From an uncultured Rickettsiales bacterium (lineage in GTDB: Bacteria; Pseudomonadota; Alphaproteobacteria; Rickettsiales; UBA1997): 5,990 nucleotides of DNA. Of this stretch, positions 5,763-5,990 are shown piece by piece. The first letter of the stretch is position 1. The number at the start of each line of letters is the position of its first letter. The notes under the pieces are model-generated. The model ran no database searches and was not told where the DNA came from. It saw nothing but the letters and a program-made list of their open reading frames with translations. Where the stretch lies: the NCBI GenBank assembly GCA_944390875.1, contig CALXRO010000066.1, positions 1-5,990 of the forward strand. Direction: 5' to 3'. The position numbers were made by a program, and so were the translations under genes.

Positions 5763-5990
5763 ATGACAAATAAATACACTAAATACTTTTTAATATTTTT
5801 TGTACTGAGCGGTAGGAATATTTATAGTAAAAATACAATAACAGTTAGTACAGGTTACTTTGGAAGTTACTACACAAATAAGTATATAGCCAATTTTGGA
5901 ATTGAATATTTAAATTTATCAAACCTATTTATTGATAAGGCTATAGACAAGCTATTTGAATATGATAAATTGTATGAACAAAAATCAAAT
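5763..5990 (+). CDS. Unrecognised, probably exported protein (N-terminal 76 residues)
   Basis: An open frame from ATG at 5763 to the right edge, 76 codons without a stop. The start MTNKYTKYFLIFFVLSGRNIYS looks like a signal peptide (lysines, then a hydrophobic core at about 8-16), with likely cleavage after IYS at residue 22, although the Arg-Asn before the site is not typical. The mature part begins NTITVSTGYFGSYYTNKYIANFGIEYLNL, broken here only by being continuous in the protein, and alternates polar and aromatic residues like outer-membrane or surface beta-strands; a charged helix-like stretch follows (IDKAIDKLFEYDKLYEQ). I do not recognise the family. It lies 211 bp behind tpsB on the same strand with its own promoter-like sequence. 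The coding call rests on the open frame, the signal peptide and the upstream promoter; no Shine-Dalgarno is seen. Confidence 0.7.
   Translation, partial: MTNKYTKYFLIFFVLSGRNIYSKNTITVSTGYFGSYYTNKYIANFGIEYLNLSNLFIDKAIDKLFEYDKLYEQKSN

Noticed and set aside
1..5990. CRISPR arrays, tRNA or rRNA genes, insertion sequences and phage attachment sites.
   Set aside because: No regularly spaced short repeats, no structured GC-richer RNA genes and no transposase frames or terminal inverted repeats were seen; the only repeats are coding FHA units within tpsA.

Overview
The window looks like a piece of a very AT-rich Gram-negative (outer-membrane) bacterial genome. Codon choice is extreme (AGA for Arg, ATA for Ile, AAT/AAA/TAT throughout), and the content is a complete two-partner secretion (type Vb) pair: a giant exported FHA/CdiA-type exoprotein (TpsA) and its outer-membrane transporter (TpsB). 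By composition and gene content my best guess is a host-associated Fusobacteriota of the Leptotrichiaceae type (Sneathia, Streptobacillus, Leptotrichia). Sneathia is known to make a TPS cytotoxin, CptA/CptB. This assignment is inference; low-GC Campylobacterota or other Fusobacteriota are not excluded.

Layout. Positions 1-3916 on the minus strand are one uninterrupted reading frame: 1305 codons from a signal-peptide start to the window edge, with no stop, so the C-terminus lies outside. It reads as signal peptide, TPS secretion domain (NPNGI motif), a first beta-helix repeat zone interrupted by two Trp/Gly-rich charged insertions, a mid-protein domain resembling the YP-type region of CdiA exoproteins, more beta-helix repeats, then large FHA-2 type haemagglutinin repeats that partly duplicate each other at the DNA level. 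Positions 3917-3985 are a 69-bp divergent intergenic region where two candidate sigma-70-type promoters share one -10 element and a 12-bp palindrome overlaps the tpsB -35. Positions 3986-5551 on the plus strand encode the 521-residue TpsB transporter (signal peptide, N-terminal helix, POTRA domains, 16-strand ShlB/FhaC-type barrel with the VRGYR motif). Positions 5552-5762 are AT-rich non-coding DNA with a strong candidate promoter. Positions 5763-5990 are the first 76 codons of an unrecognised, probably exported protein that runs off the right edge.

How they work together. TpsA is made with a signal peptide, crosses the inner membrane by Sec, and its TPS domain is recognised by the POTRA domains of TpsB, which threads it through the outer membrane to fold as a long beta-helix. 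Whether it is an adhesin, a cytotoxin like CptA, or a contact-dependent inhibition effector cannot be decided, because the C-terminal part is not in the window. The unusual points are the head-to-head gene order (most TPS loci are co-directional operons), the shared-promoter architecture, a degenerate second TPS motif, and the near-identical repeat DNA inside tpsA.
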